A DNA stretch of 64,000 bases from Rotaria macrura. Its lineage: Eukaryota > Rotifera > Eurotatoria > Philodinida > Philodinidae. Below are positions 1 through 11,600 of the stretch, piece by piece. Below the pieces are notes generated by a model. It searched no databases and was not told the origin of the DNA. It worked only from the letters and a program-made list of their open reading frames with translations. A program made the translations under genes and the position numbers. Positions within the stretch are counted from its first letter, which is position 1. The number at the start of each line of letters is the position of its first letter. The DNA lies in contig OENT01000902.1 of assembly GCA_900239685.1 (NCBI GenBank), forward strand, positions 1 to 64,000. Reading direction: 5' to 3'.

Positions 1-88
1 TGAGGCGGAACGGCTATTTGAGAAAGAACAGCAATGAGTCGGCATTAGAAGAATGAAACTTCAGGATATCCGATGAACTAATAGAACG
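1..88 (+). repeat. Left terminal inverted repeat of the 1-3931 transposon
   Basis: Begins TGAGGCGGAACGGC and pairs with the reverse complement of ~3844-3931. The outer ~57 bases are practically identical and the inner ~30 are imperfect. It may begin upstream of base 1, which cannot be seen. Confidence 0.85.
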
Positions 89-394
89 AAGAGTATTTGT
101 ATGTTTCATTGAGAAAATCTATGTCTAATTTCGGCTTATATTGTATGCATCGTTTTGTTTTCTTGTAGCTATTGATGTTGGTCAAATGAAAAAATAGGTG
201 CACAGCTGAAATGAGGAGTTCAGTTGGAATAAAATGTTATGGAATCAGGAGACTTTGATTTTTTATGACATTTAACGCTTACGTTATTGAGTTGTTTGAA
301 TTCGTTCATTGTTCGAATACCCTGAATTGTTCCTACTATTCAATATTATATTCATGGACAGAAAGAAAGCTTTTGGTCTAAAAAAAAGATCAAA

Positions 395-1027
395 GCATGA
401 AACAGATTGATGTTTTGTTGTTATTGACTTGTTTCGAATTCGGAAAAATGATCATTCATACGATACTTACGATTGTTCTAAACGTACTATCGTCGTCAAT
501 GTTCAGTAACAAATATTCGGCACGTTTGTTCTTTTATTTTCTAATACCAGATCGTTCGTATTCATTGAGTTTCAAAGCGATCTGACTGTTGACGATTTTG
601 TTGTTCGAGTAAACGAATATACCATCAAAGACATAGATGTCGAACTAAACGATTTCATTGATAACAGATAAAGAATGAATTCGAATGACGAGAATTCGAT
701 ATTGAAAATGGCTAAGAAACAACCGGACGCTATTTACATTTATTACCAATGAAATTTGTGAAATCATTTAATTCGACGTCTATGTCTTCGATGGAATATT
801 CGTTTAATCGAACAAAAACATCGTCAACTGTCGAACTGCTTTGAAACTCAACGAATACGAACGAGCTGGTATTAGAAAATAAAAGAACAACCGTGACGAT
901 TATTACTTGTTACTGAACATTGACGATGATAGTACGTTTAGAACAATCGTATACATCGTATGAATGCTCGTTTTTCTGAATTGGAAACAAGTCAACAAAA
1001 ACAAATAATCAATCTGTTTCGTTTTTC
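395..1027. repeat. Long hairpin (foldback), ~280-bp arms, inside the transposon
   Basis: Bases ~395-670 pair with the reverse complement of ~750-1027, with about 75 bases between the arms. Shared words include GAAACAGATTGAT, GATTGTTCTAAACGTACTAT, TTGTTCTTTTATTTTCTAAT and AGACATAGA. The arms differ by scattered substitutions and small indels. The hairpin begins immediately downstream (in gene orientation) of the transposase-like gene's last codons. Confidence 0.85.
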
Positions 1028-1035
1028 ATCTTTTT

Positions 1036-3660
1036 CTAGAATTTTATTCCAATTCCTATGGTATTTTGCATTAAAACTATTTTGCATTTGAACTTCATTT
1101 GTTTCGCTCTCTTGTTTCGAATAGAAAGTTTTGAATTATCCACTTCATGTGCTTCGAGAAAGAATATATGAATTGCAGGATTCTTCATATTAGAGGCAAA
1201 TCCTATTTCTGCTTGGTGCTTCATGGAAAACTCATAAAAATCGTTTGCCGACGATAGGTGAATATTTTTGTTTGTGGGACTCGACTAGCAGTTGATTTCA
1301 TCACGGGGCCAATTCCGCTGCCGACTCCCTTGCCATCTTCACTAGCTGTTAATGTCCAGCAGACATCTATACCAAAGTCTTTTTTATGATGAATCAGATT
1401 AAGAATGCTTGCGTTGTTTTTGAAGTGAGCACTGGCACCGTCGCTGCAAAAAATAACAGAATGAGAAACATATTGTGTACAATGATGCATTTTACAATTT
1501 AATAGTGGTAGCTCTCATGTTATTGTATCCATTCCTTCTATAAATCGGGTACCACCATTGAGAACTGAACTCATAATTAATCCTATATGATGGAAGTGTA
1601 TAAACGCATTCGTGAATTACATTGAATACTTGTAGTACTACTGTTCGCACAATTTTACTTCGTATCATGCGTTTCTTTTGAAATTATCCCAGGAACCTAC
1701 TGCAGTAAGAGAAAATAATACCCACTTTAGTTAGTTGATCTTTTCACAGATGGAAGATTCATTTTAACGAACCGAACAGTAACGTTTTGAGCAACGTAAA
1801 CAAAAGGCGTTGCGTGTTCCATGCAATCGCTAATGATTGCTAGATTTGGATGTTGATGTGATGGTTAGATGGGCAGTGAAGAATGTAACTTGATTTTGAC
1901 TAAAGAAGTCCTGATGAACTTCTCGTTGACGGAGAAGCGTGTAATACATTGAAAAGTCTATCTGGGACACTATGAAAATTTTATCAGTTGACTAACATAG
2001 TAGTTCTTTAGTCTAATCACGTTCTTGTCGATTTTGGTATGCGTAAAGCAGGAATGCAGGCCACTTTTCTTCGATCTCGATGAGAAGAGAGGCAGCTGAG
2101 CCTATCATGTGTTGTGGATCGACTTTATTGTTCACCTTCTTCCATTGATTCCATGAGCAGTTTTCATCAAAATCAAGATTGCTTTTACCGACGAGAAAAG
2201 CCATAATTGATTCATTTGAATAGTACTGGCAGTTCCAAGTAAAGCGCTCTTCCATCTCGGTTGCGCGAATCACACGAGAGATCAGATATTTTCTATTAAA
2301 TTCATCACTTGTTTTTGTGGAAGCTTTCTTGTTAACCCTATGATGGTAGCTGTCCCAGCCCTGCAACATAAAAATGTTAAAAACACGTTAACGTAAAGCG
2401 ATCACAAACTTTTAACAATAAATTCATGTTTTCATGGATTATACACATGCATGCCTCATGCGATGAACCGATTTTTATATGTCGAGGTCGAAGAGAATAG
2501 AAAGTGGATCGCCCAACGGTACCAGGAAAGTGTTCTTTGAATTGCCTAAATGCATCCAAAATACTCATTTCCATGTAGCGAACAGTTATTGCTTTCTAGT
2601 TGATTTGAATAACTTCCTTCGAATTGGATGATACTCGGCTATCAACATCTTCATAGTAAAATTCAAGAACAGTATTAATTGTCACATCGGGTACCGATTG
2701 ATTCCCTCGAAAAGATTCTGGAAAGGCGAGAATGCCTTTGTTTTCTCGTAGCTCAAGTAATCGATGGGCTTGATTTTGGGTTGCATAAAACCTTACAGCA
2801 CAAGATATTTTCAGAATTAGTTGATTAAAAAAACGTTCAATTAAAAACCATTACTAGTGACAACATACCAGTCTTCTATTTTCTGTCGACTCCGTGGGTT
2901 TGGAGCAATCGCCATTAGATGGATTTTTCTAATTATCATCACTGTTGTTGAATAATATTTTCATAAGCCATCTAAAAGTTCGCTTGATTTACTTATGAGC
3001 AGTCCGTGTGGATTTGGTTCATCTAAGCGGTCATATTTCCCCTCCAAAGCGTCACACAATTCATGGAGCGTTCTATATACTTCATCAAATTTCAGCAGAA
3101 TGGGATGCACTGCAGATCTACAAAACGAACATTTGATCAAAATGCAAACATAAATTCAAGACCATACTTATCATGAATCGGGGCTATATTCAGTAATTGA
3201 AAAATACTACCCAATTTCTCCATAGCTTTATTTTGTTCAAATTCCAGGTCTCGCAAACAATCCCCTGCTTCATCATTCATAGATTCAGGATCATCATCAT
3301 AGCTATTCATAAAATGGCGATCACACTGGTCATCCTAAATTGCTTCATCTCCGTTATCGTTGGAAATGTTATACACAGATCTTGATCTTGACTATATTGA
3401 GTATTTAATTCATCAGCTGTTAACTCATTTTCACTTGAACTTCTCCTTTCGTAGATATCGATTGGCTGATAATTGCCCACTTTCTTCGTTTCGAACGAAT
3501 GACCCTTTTGGCATAACCAACGAAAACAATCATCAACAAATTCGTATCGTGAGAGCAAAGCTTTGGATAATTGTAAACATACAGCTATGTGCTCTACAGC
3601 ACCACGCCTAGATCTACAGTGTCGTGTTCGATGTAAGTAACATTTTCGTCTCGGCATTAT
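1036..3660 (-). pseudogene. Transposase-like gene inside the 1-3931 element
   Basis: Minus-strand multi-exon gene starting MPRRKCYLHRTRHC at 3660. Readable blocks in order: an acidic N-terminal exon (~3660-3366); EFEQNKAMEKLGSIFQLLNI (~3300-3170); LKFDEVYRTLHELCDALEGK (~3117-3000); the helix-turn-helix-like stretch APNPRSRQKIEDW (~2925-2870); FRQFKEHFPGTVGRSTFYSL followed by a Cys/His patch CMCIIHENMN (~2800-2400); a Trp-rich block (2369-2013); and FCSDGASAHFKN plus DGKGVGSGIGPVMKS (1490-1221). From memory this order matches an uncharacterised invertebrate family in which SDG...KN and GxGGxxK lie in the C-terminal, probably catalytic, half. Around 1760-1970 the reading frame changes within conserved sequence (SDCMEH lies in a different frame from the upstream QNQVTFF), so the copy is broken. 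It is the only coding content of the element. Confidence 0.65.
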
Positions 3661-3843
3661 GACTCTCCCGTGCAGCAAATACAACGTAAAATACGATGAG
3701 CGGTCAAAAATATATATATATTAGAAATTGTCAATGAGTCAGCCGAATTTTCATTCGTTCGAAAATCAGAGCTATATAAATAGAGACTTCATACAGCTAG
3801 ATGTCCTTATATGAACAACGCGTGCCCACTGTAAAGAAACAAT

Positions 3844-3931
3844 ATTACTATTTGCTCATTGGATATCCTAAATTTTCATTCTTCTAATGCCGACTCATTG
3901 CTGTTCTTTCTCAAATAGCCGTTCCGCCTCA
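3844..3931 (-). repeat. Right terminal inverted repeat of the 1-3931 transposon
   Basis: Ends GCCGTTCCGCCTCA at 3931, the exact complement of the first bases of the window. The flank to the right reads ATATTACC. Confidence 0.85.
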
Positions 3932-6470
3932 TATTACCTTTAGCAATTGCGGGAACGCAACTAACGAAAAAGAAAGATACTATAACCAGAACTAAACTAT
4001 TCAATAACTTACTTTCTCTCTCACAGTTTCGTGTGTGCCTACGTTTAACGTAACTACCATATGCTATTCATGTTCACCCACAACTACCAAGTACTACTCA
4101 GACTTGCCAACAACTATACCCAATCGACGCTCCTTCGTCTCGATAGTTTCACCCTGTTCCAGTCATTACTCAGTGATTCTCTCAACTGTGAACAAGCTGG
4201 ACATAATTCTCATATTGACCGTGGCATTCATTACCATATAGTATTCTAGACGTCTAGGAAGAAGCTACTGAATCTTCTATGGCATGAAACATGCATAGGT
4301 ATGTTTTGAAAAACCGGGAAGTATTTCGATGTTTTCGGCTTAAGGCCTACGGCTCATTTTTACTGCAGGTATTTTCTGACGACCTTCTACCGTTTTGGCA
4401 TGAAAAAAGGTTATAAAAAGCACTTTCAAAAAAGTGGTTGGAACCCCATAGATTCACCCATATATATGGTATTTACATAGCCTTGAGACTGGATTATGTT
4501 GTACGGAATTCAAGCTCTCCATCACATTCCAGTCTTTACATATGAAGTACCACACTTGGTCAAAAAGTGACATTTTTTCTCCAAAAGAGATATCCATAAA
4601 ATACCCATGACTCGACCAATCAAGTTGAAATTTTTTTCACTGTACAATTTAGGTGGGTATTGATATGTAATAAATTCCAGTCTTAATGATTGACTTGTGG
4701 TAAAGATATTAGGATATCCAAAGTTGCCCCTGGATAAGATGACGTTTTATAGTGCTCTGCGTAAAAATCCCATAAAACATCAACGGTTCAATATGTTCTG
4801 AACGACTTTCGCTGAAATTCATGAAACACTTGTCTAAATAAGATTCATCCATTTAGCCGAATTACAGAATATCGATTGAACACTGCTAAAGATGCCTTTT
4901 CCTAATGAATTCATATTTGTTCGTTTTTGTTCTATAGTTCTAGTTTGTGTGTCTTTCGTTCTCATCGAAGATTGGTAATTATCTATTTTTCGTTTCCTTT
5001 CAGCTAGCTACTCTCTGCACGTGTTTCTGTTTTTCTCAGGGTCAAAGAAACATTTATATTGACCTCGTGATCTTCTATTATTATTAGGTCGCACCTTTTC
5101 TATTGTGTGATTGATAATACGTCATGTGTTGATCCATACACATATAAATGTAGGTAGACATATTCTAGTAAATAAGTTCTGTTTTATATTTATTAATATG
5201 TGGTTGATGTTGTAATTCTTTCTTCTCACATCTTTATTTCTTTAAAATGAAATTCGAACTCATATTCAGTATCAATAGCTTACAAGTACCTTCCTCAGGA
5301 GTGGTTCGTGATTTGCGTGAAATGGTTCATATGCGCTGTATTTGTCTCAGACGATGTAAGGAAGTTATTAGATTCCAAGTTTAATAAATACAAAACTTGA
5401 TGATTAAAAATGTTTTCTTCTTTCCAATGATTGTTTTCCATAGAAAAAAATAGATCCCTCGTTTGGTTTTAAAACTTAATCAGAACAATCTTCAACATTA
5501 ACTGAAAGATTTGTTTTGTCTTTGAAAAACATAGAGTTTCGGATATTCAGTCTGTGGATTTTTCTAAATCATAATCATCAATGAAACAGATTCTATACAA
5601 ACATTAGAAAAAAGTACCTTACAAGACTTAGTGACTAAAAAAAGATGTAACTGCGGTGCAATAGGAACACGAGCCAATGAATAATTTAAAAATAAAACCA
5701 TCTTTACTTTATCTTAACATTTGTACAAAACAATGTGTACAGTCATATAGTTAATTTGAGAGAGCCATTGAAATTGATCGAGATGGTGTTTTATATTTTT
5801 AAATCAAGGTTTTGTATACGTTTGTCGTGAATGGTTATTTGTTATAGATATAGGTTGACCTGAATTTAGTTGAAAGTTAAAATGTCGAAAATAAAAATTT
5901 CGAAATTAATGTACGAGAATAGTGTAGGGGAATTAGTTTTTGCACGTTTATAATGAAGAGTTTATTAAGGTTTAAAAATTGAAAAACTTCTACAAAAAAA
6001 ACCTCTTAACGAATGCAACATTGAAAGAGTGGTATGGTGTAAAAAGCTTTTGTTCAAAAACTCACGAAAATAATCGATTATCCCCATCTCCACCGTACAC
6101 CATTTCCACATACAATCTCGCTACTGTGGACTATATAATATGTAAATATAACTTGACAAATAATAATCTTTATGGTAATATTTTAGACACAAAATTTGAA
6201 TTAAATTGGACAACATCAACTTCAACAACATCAGCAGCAGCAACAAAATCATCAAAATCATCATAATTTAATAGGTACGAATTACGTAAAATAAATGAAA
6301 CAAAATTCAATTCTTAAAAATGAATACTTTATTTTCAGAGTCATCAACGAGTTCCATTACCTTAAAACAAAAATTTTTTGATTTCGTCATCGTCTTATTC
6401 CTTATTATTATTTCTTACTATGGTCGATTGGAACGTGAAGCAATATTTTGTATGCTAATTGTTTATACAA
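3932..6470. other. Gene-poor stretch
   Basis: No exon chain, RNA gene or repeat element could be supported. Short reading frames here have no recognisable composition. A CAN-triplet tract near 6204-6260 gives Q/H/N- or T/S-rich readings but is not embedded in a credible gene. Confidence 0.5.
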
Positions 6471-6918
6471 CCCAGGTCGAACAAGCACGGCCGTAAACGA
6501 CCGTATACGGAGGAATACGGCAAAATACATGATCCAGTATTACGATCGTATATCTCCGTGATGTATACGAGGAAATACGACGATATACGGAGAGTAAAAC
6601 GATCGTTTATGGTCCCCGTATACAAAATCCGCAAACGGCTTCCATTTTCTACCGTATTCCTCCATGTACGATCGTATTTGTCCGGATACGACACGGTGAT
6701 ATACGACCATAATACTGGACCATGTAAAACGCTATAATACGACCGTATGCGGTCGTGTGGGGAGCGTATACGATCGTTTACAGCCGTATACGAAGTCCGT
6801 AGTCGTCGACCTCGGTGTCGTTTACGGCACGTTGAAAAACGACCGTATTACGGTGCATACCAAACGGTGAAAAAATTAACGGAAACGGCAGTTTACGATC
6901 GTGCTTCATCGACTTGGG
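6471..6918. mobile_element. CpG-rich palindromic-word element, CCCAGG family, copy 1
   Basis: Begins CCCAGGTCGAACAAGCACGG and ends GATCGTGCTTCATCGACTTGGG, an imperfect terminal inverted repeat. The interior is saturated with self-complementary words such as CGTATACG, ACGATCGT and ACGACCGTAT, in strong contrast to the AT-rich, CpG-poor surroundings. There is no coding capacity beyond frames created by the repeats. Flanks are CAA on the left and TAT on the right, so the 2-bp duplication suggested for other copies is not clean here. Confidence 0.75.
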
Positions 6919-8625
6919 TATTATTCTCTCATATTATTTTCAATTAGAAGGCAAATCAATATTGTGTATGCTAATTGGTTATGTATCAACAAAGTTGATA
7001 TTCGTTGATACATTTTTTTGTCACAGATTTCTTGTCAAATATTGTGGATTAAAAAAAAAAGTACACATATTGTTGTTAATTGTAATTATTGTCGTCGTCA
7101 TGTATCAATTTATATAAAAGATAATAAAAATTCTTGTGCACTTCGTATTAATCTTTTTGAAAAAAGGCTGATTATGTTTCCTGAACATTCGATTTTCCAA
7201 AACATTCACATCATTCTACTTCTGAGTGTCATCTTTCGGGATATCTATAAATTATAGATGAAGGTGTGAAGTTGTTGCTTTGGCTTCTCTTTAGTTGCAC
7301 CCACACCTTAATTTACGATTGAAAATCCGAAATGACGGAACAAAATTTGAATTAAAATTTTGAACTAACAAAATAAATAATTTTCCCTTTATGTTCAGGA
7401 AATTGTTTCTTTTGATATGAAACACAAAAGAAATTCATATTGTATCATATGTAATATATCATTTATTGAAATTAAGACGTTGTCATATTTAATTGTTGAT
7501 ATTGATGATTGAGATGTTTAAGAATAAGATTATTATCAAATTTGAAACGATTTTGAAACTATTACTAAAACGATAAGACATACAGTCAGTTGATTATACA
7601 TTTAATTTCACAGAAACGAAGAATCAAATTTCGACAATGATCGAATATAATCAAAATCTATAGTACTTATTAAATGATTGAGAATTGATTTAGAATTAAA
7701 ATTTTGTTGCATTTGTTCATCTTCATAATATGAATCGATTGTATTAAGAAACTAAAATCAACAGATTATTTTCAATTTCTCATGTTTGTTCTGTTTGTTC
7801 ATGAGTTCAAATTCTTCTACCCATAAGATTTATTCCTACACTAGAGTTCTAATCCGATCCTATAGGATTACGATAGTCCTGGCTAGTGTGAGTGACCTGG
7901 GAAATCAGAGTATACAGCTAGCGGTGGAATTCTTAAGAAACCGACGCTACCGTATCTATGATTGATTCCTGAATCCGATATCCCAACGAATTAATGTCGG
8001 ATGATAGGATCCTACGAGATTCGAATGAAGTCCGTATCGAATTCAATCACCTTGGTAGTACACAGAGTAATCACTAGATTCATAAGTTCAGTCAATACGT
8101 AACTTGGTCATTATTGTGAATATTTAGAAGTGTTTTTTCGTATACTTGATCAAACATATCCGTCACACAGTACAACACTGTAAAATTAAAATAAATCAAA
8201 AACAATCTCATATCGATTGCTTTCCTACTAGTAACTTTCGTCTAATTATTATACAATATTTCTTATTTATATTTGTATATGAATATATATATATATATAT
8301 GTATATGCATATATTAAACAAAAAGAAAATCCTGTTAGAAGACCAAACAAAAAATAAATCATCTTCAAATGTATGTCTAACCATCATCATAATATAGTAA
8401 AAGAAAAGCAAATAAACAAACAAAGAGAAAAAAAACACTACTTTTGCTTTCCCATTATAATCAAACACGTCATATCATGCAATAAAAGTAAAACATCAAT
8501 ACATGTATACAAACATAATAAAAAGAAATCAAATTTTGGAATGTATTCTACTATGTAGATTAAAAACAAAACAAACGAGAACGAAAAAGAAAACCAAGAA
8601 AAAGACAAACAAAACTCTTCATTTT
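6919..8625. other. Gene-poor stretch downstream of the cytospin gene
   Basis: Contains AT microsatellite (~8284-8310) and a short CCGAT/ATCGG-rich patch (~7845-8060: ATCCGATCCTATAGGAT, GTCGGATGATAGGATCC) that resembles the element at ~45.7-45.98 kb. No gene seen. Confidence 0.5.
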
Positions 8626-11600
8626 TTATACAGTTTGTAAGGGTGAGCATAGTATTGTTGGAATCGAATTCGAAGATCGTAGTCCACCACATAGAGGTGA
8701 TGATGATGATGTTGTTGAAAATGTTGATGACATTGGGGACGATGATGCTTGTGGAATAGGCAATATAGGTGATATTGCTTGATTCGTTGGTGAACATTCA
8801 AAATGACGAAATATTAATGCAACATAATACATTACTCGTTCCCAATCCGGCCAATCCGATGAACACATTTCATCAACATCCTAAAAAAATTAAAATAGAT
8901 TTCAAGACTACTTGTTTTCTTTCATTGTCTCACCAGTATAGATACTATGCCAACACTACTAGCAACATTAAATGCGATTTCGAAACGTTTTTTCTAGAAA
9001 TAAATTGATGCATTGAAGAAGCCTTATTTCCTTTTTTCCTCCCTATATACCTTTGATTCTTTTTTAATTATATCAAGATCAATGCGATCAGGTAAATATG
9101 AATGTAATAATGAACAAAATGCAATGCCATCAGTCCAAGATTCTGAAAAATTGGTTATCGTTATATCCTAATGAAAAAATTGAATTCTTTGATTTAAATC
9201 AATCGAACAAGAAAATATAAAAATAACTTACATAAACAGCTAACTTTTCTACACACCATTTTAATAAAGCATCACGTTTACAAACACTTCCTGGCATTCG
9301 AACAAAAACAGCTTCAAAAATCGATTTCATTTCATCATATTGTTCACTATAACAGAAACAAAAGTAACCATCAATCAAAGATAGACGATTCGAATCAAAA
9401 CGAGCATCATGACTGATGGGTAAATATATTCCTTGCCATTAGGCAATATATTCCTAAGATGTATGAACCATCATCACAACACGAAGACATGCAGTTCATA
9501 TTCACATTTATTGAGCATGGACTATCGATTTTCCTTCTTGTTATTTCCTTCTTCAAACTATGAAATAGTTTCAATAGATAGCTGCATACTGCTGTATCTA
9601 TCAGAAGTGTCAACGAAGTGACTTTTTACACCCTCTTAACAAGAAAAACATAGTATTAAAAAACGATCCCTCTACTGATCTGGTTGATCGACCGAAACGC
9701 AGAAGAATACTCTTTTGTGTTCACACGCTGTCTTGATCACTGTTTCCAATCAAATTTATAAAGCCAGCAATCTTCCACATTCTGTCATACAATAATGTTT
9801 TATTCAAGCAATTTTTACGATAATAATAAATCATAGTTTCCGCTAAATAATACTTGAGCATCGAAGAGAAATATACAACACAATATATATATACACATTC
9901 AGATTGATAAGCTTTACAATAGAACTTGATTTTAAAAAAAAATGTTCAAGAAAAAAACATAACTCAATGAGTTCGAACCAGAGATGACTTTTTCGTACCT
10001 TGTCCTATGGACACCTTTGGTACCTATGAGTATTTTTTTTTCATACGGAGTTCCAGAAGTCTGCGCGAAATTAGTCTTTATTTCAAAATCATATAGATTG
10101 TTGAGAAGACATCGAAATAGTACATCTGCTATTGAACTTCCTATTCAAACTTTGTCAATTACCAGTAAGACATCGTTAGTCTTCTCGAAAAGATATTCAG
10201 AATATTCTTCTACGTTACAACTGAACAATTATCAGACTTTGTGATTCAAATGGAACTTTTATTTTCTGTTATTTATTTTCGAACAAACGAATTTTCCGTA
10301 TTTCGTTTGATGTTATATTCAATTTTATAATTACACAAAACAATTTATTTTACATATTTAATAATGATTTGTTCGATTTTATCCAAGGAGGTCTGTACAT
10401 TATTACTTACTTAGTTATTGATCGAATGGATACATCAGATCGATGGCTATTATTAAACGTTGGTGAATGATTTTTTGTCGACGATAGAAGTTTTGCATCA
10501 TCGGTTGTCGTACCGAATTGTCGTTGATGATTATTCGTTATTACAACATTCGTTTCCGAACGTATACATGGTTGTGATAATGGACGTTGACGAACTGTAG
10601 ATTCAATATGATTATTTAATGTATTGATGGAACCTTAAGAAAACAATAAATTTGATAGTTCTTTTTTATCTCATTCGAAATTCAATTATCTGTTACTTTT
10701 TCGAGAATTCGCTTCTAACGTTCGAATCATTTCTTTGATTTTTACATGACCAAAATCTATGAATGTAAATTAAGAATAGAAACAACAAAACAAAACAAAC
10801 AATTTTTTTATCTACCACAAAATCCATCACCATTACGATTTGTTGGTGGTAATTGCATCTATATGAATACAAAAATTTATACATATATTTATTGAGAAAT
10901 ATAACTCATCTAGTTTACAGCGAATCAAGAATAAAATCTTGCTTCTTTTATCAAGGTTTACGGACTATCTCGTATACTATTGGCGTCTTTCGTTTGGAAA
11001 GGATCTATCCGTAACTAGCAAGCTGTTTTTGCTAAATGAAGAATAGAAAACAAAAACTATTCGAATCCTTACCATTGAGATAAGATGATCTTACGAATAC
11101 ATTCATGTTTGAATCACCGCTCCTATATATATATGTATTGATCGATGAATCAGATGAAAAATAGGATTATCTTGGCTTCATGTATATAGTATCGATAATT
11201 TGAATACGAGAAATTCTTACCAACGAACACTATTCATCGAAAAGATGAGTTTATTCGTTGTCAATATAGATTTCTTTCAATCCAACTCACATGATTAAGA
11301 TAATATTGGTAAATGAAAAAAAAATTTATCGGAAATGTTAAGCTTTGAATTTGAATTATTGTAATAATACGTAATATGAGAAAAATTTCGTTAAATACTT
11401 AACATTTTAAATTCTAATTAAACTTCGATAATGTTTGAACAAATATTTGTTCTCTTAGGATATTTGTTCTGCAATTATGAATATTGCATACAATTTTTTC
11501 TTAAAAAACTATTTCATGAAGAATGTATTATTTTTAGCTGAAGGTATAGCTATTCAAATGATGAAGTAGTTTAAAAGTCAATAAAACTATCATAGATGAA

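Larger units (their letters stand above)
1..3931. mobile_element. DNA transposon with long TIRs, decayed
   Basis: The window opens on TGAGGCGGAACGGCTATTTG. The reverse complement of the same sequence ends at 3931. The first ~57 bases of the two ends match essentially perfectly and the match continues imperfectly to ~85-90 bp (shared AGGATATCC beyond a mismatch). Between the ends lies one minus-strand multi-exon gene of transposase-like character (1036-3660) and a large hairpin (395-1027). The left flank lies outside the window, so a target-site duplication cannot be tested. The superfamily is not assigned: I recognise the encoded protein as a type widespread in invertebrate genomes but do not recall an agreed name. 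The gene shows at least one frame break, so this copy is probably not autonomous. Confidence 0.85.

Noticed and set aside
5979-6470. Q/H/N- or T/S-rich frame followed by a possible exon with a hydrophobic segment
   Set aside because: The CAN-triplet tract is low complexity, the glutamine frame is closed just upstream, and no start or downstream gene could be assembled.
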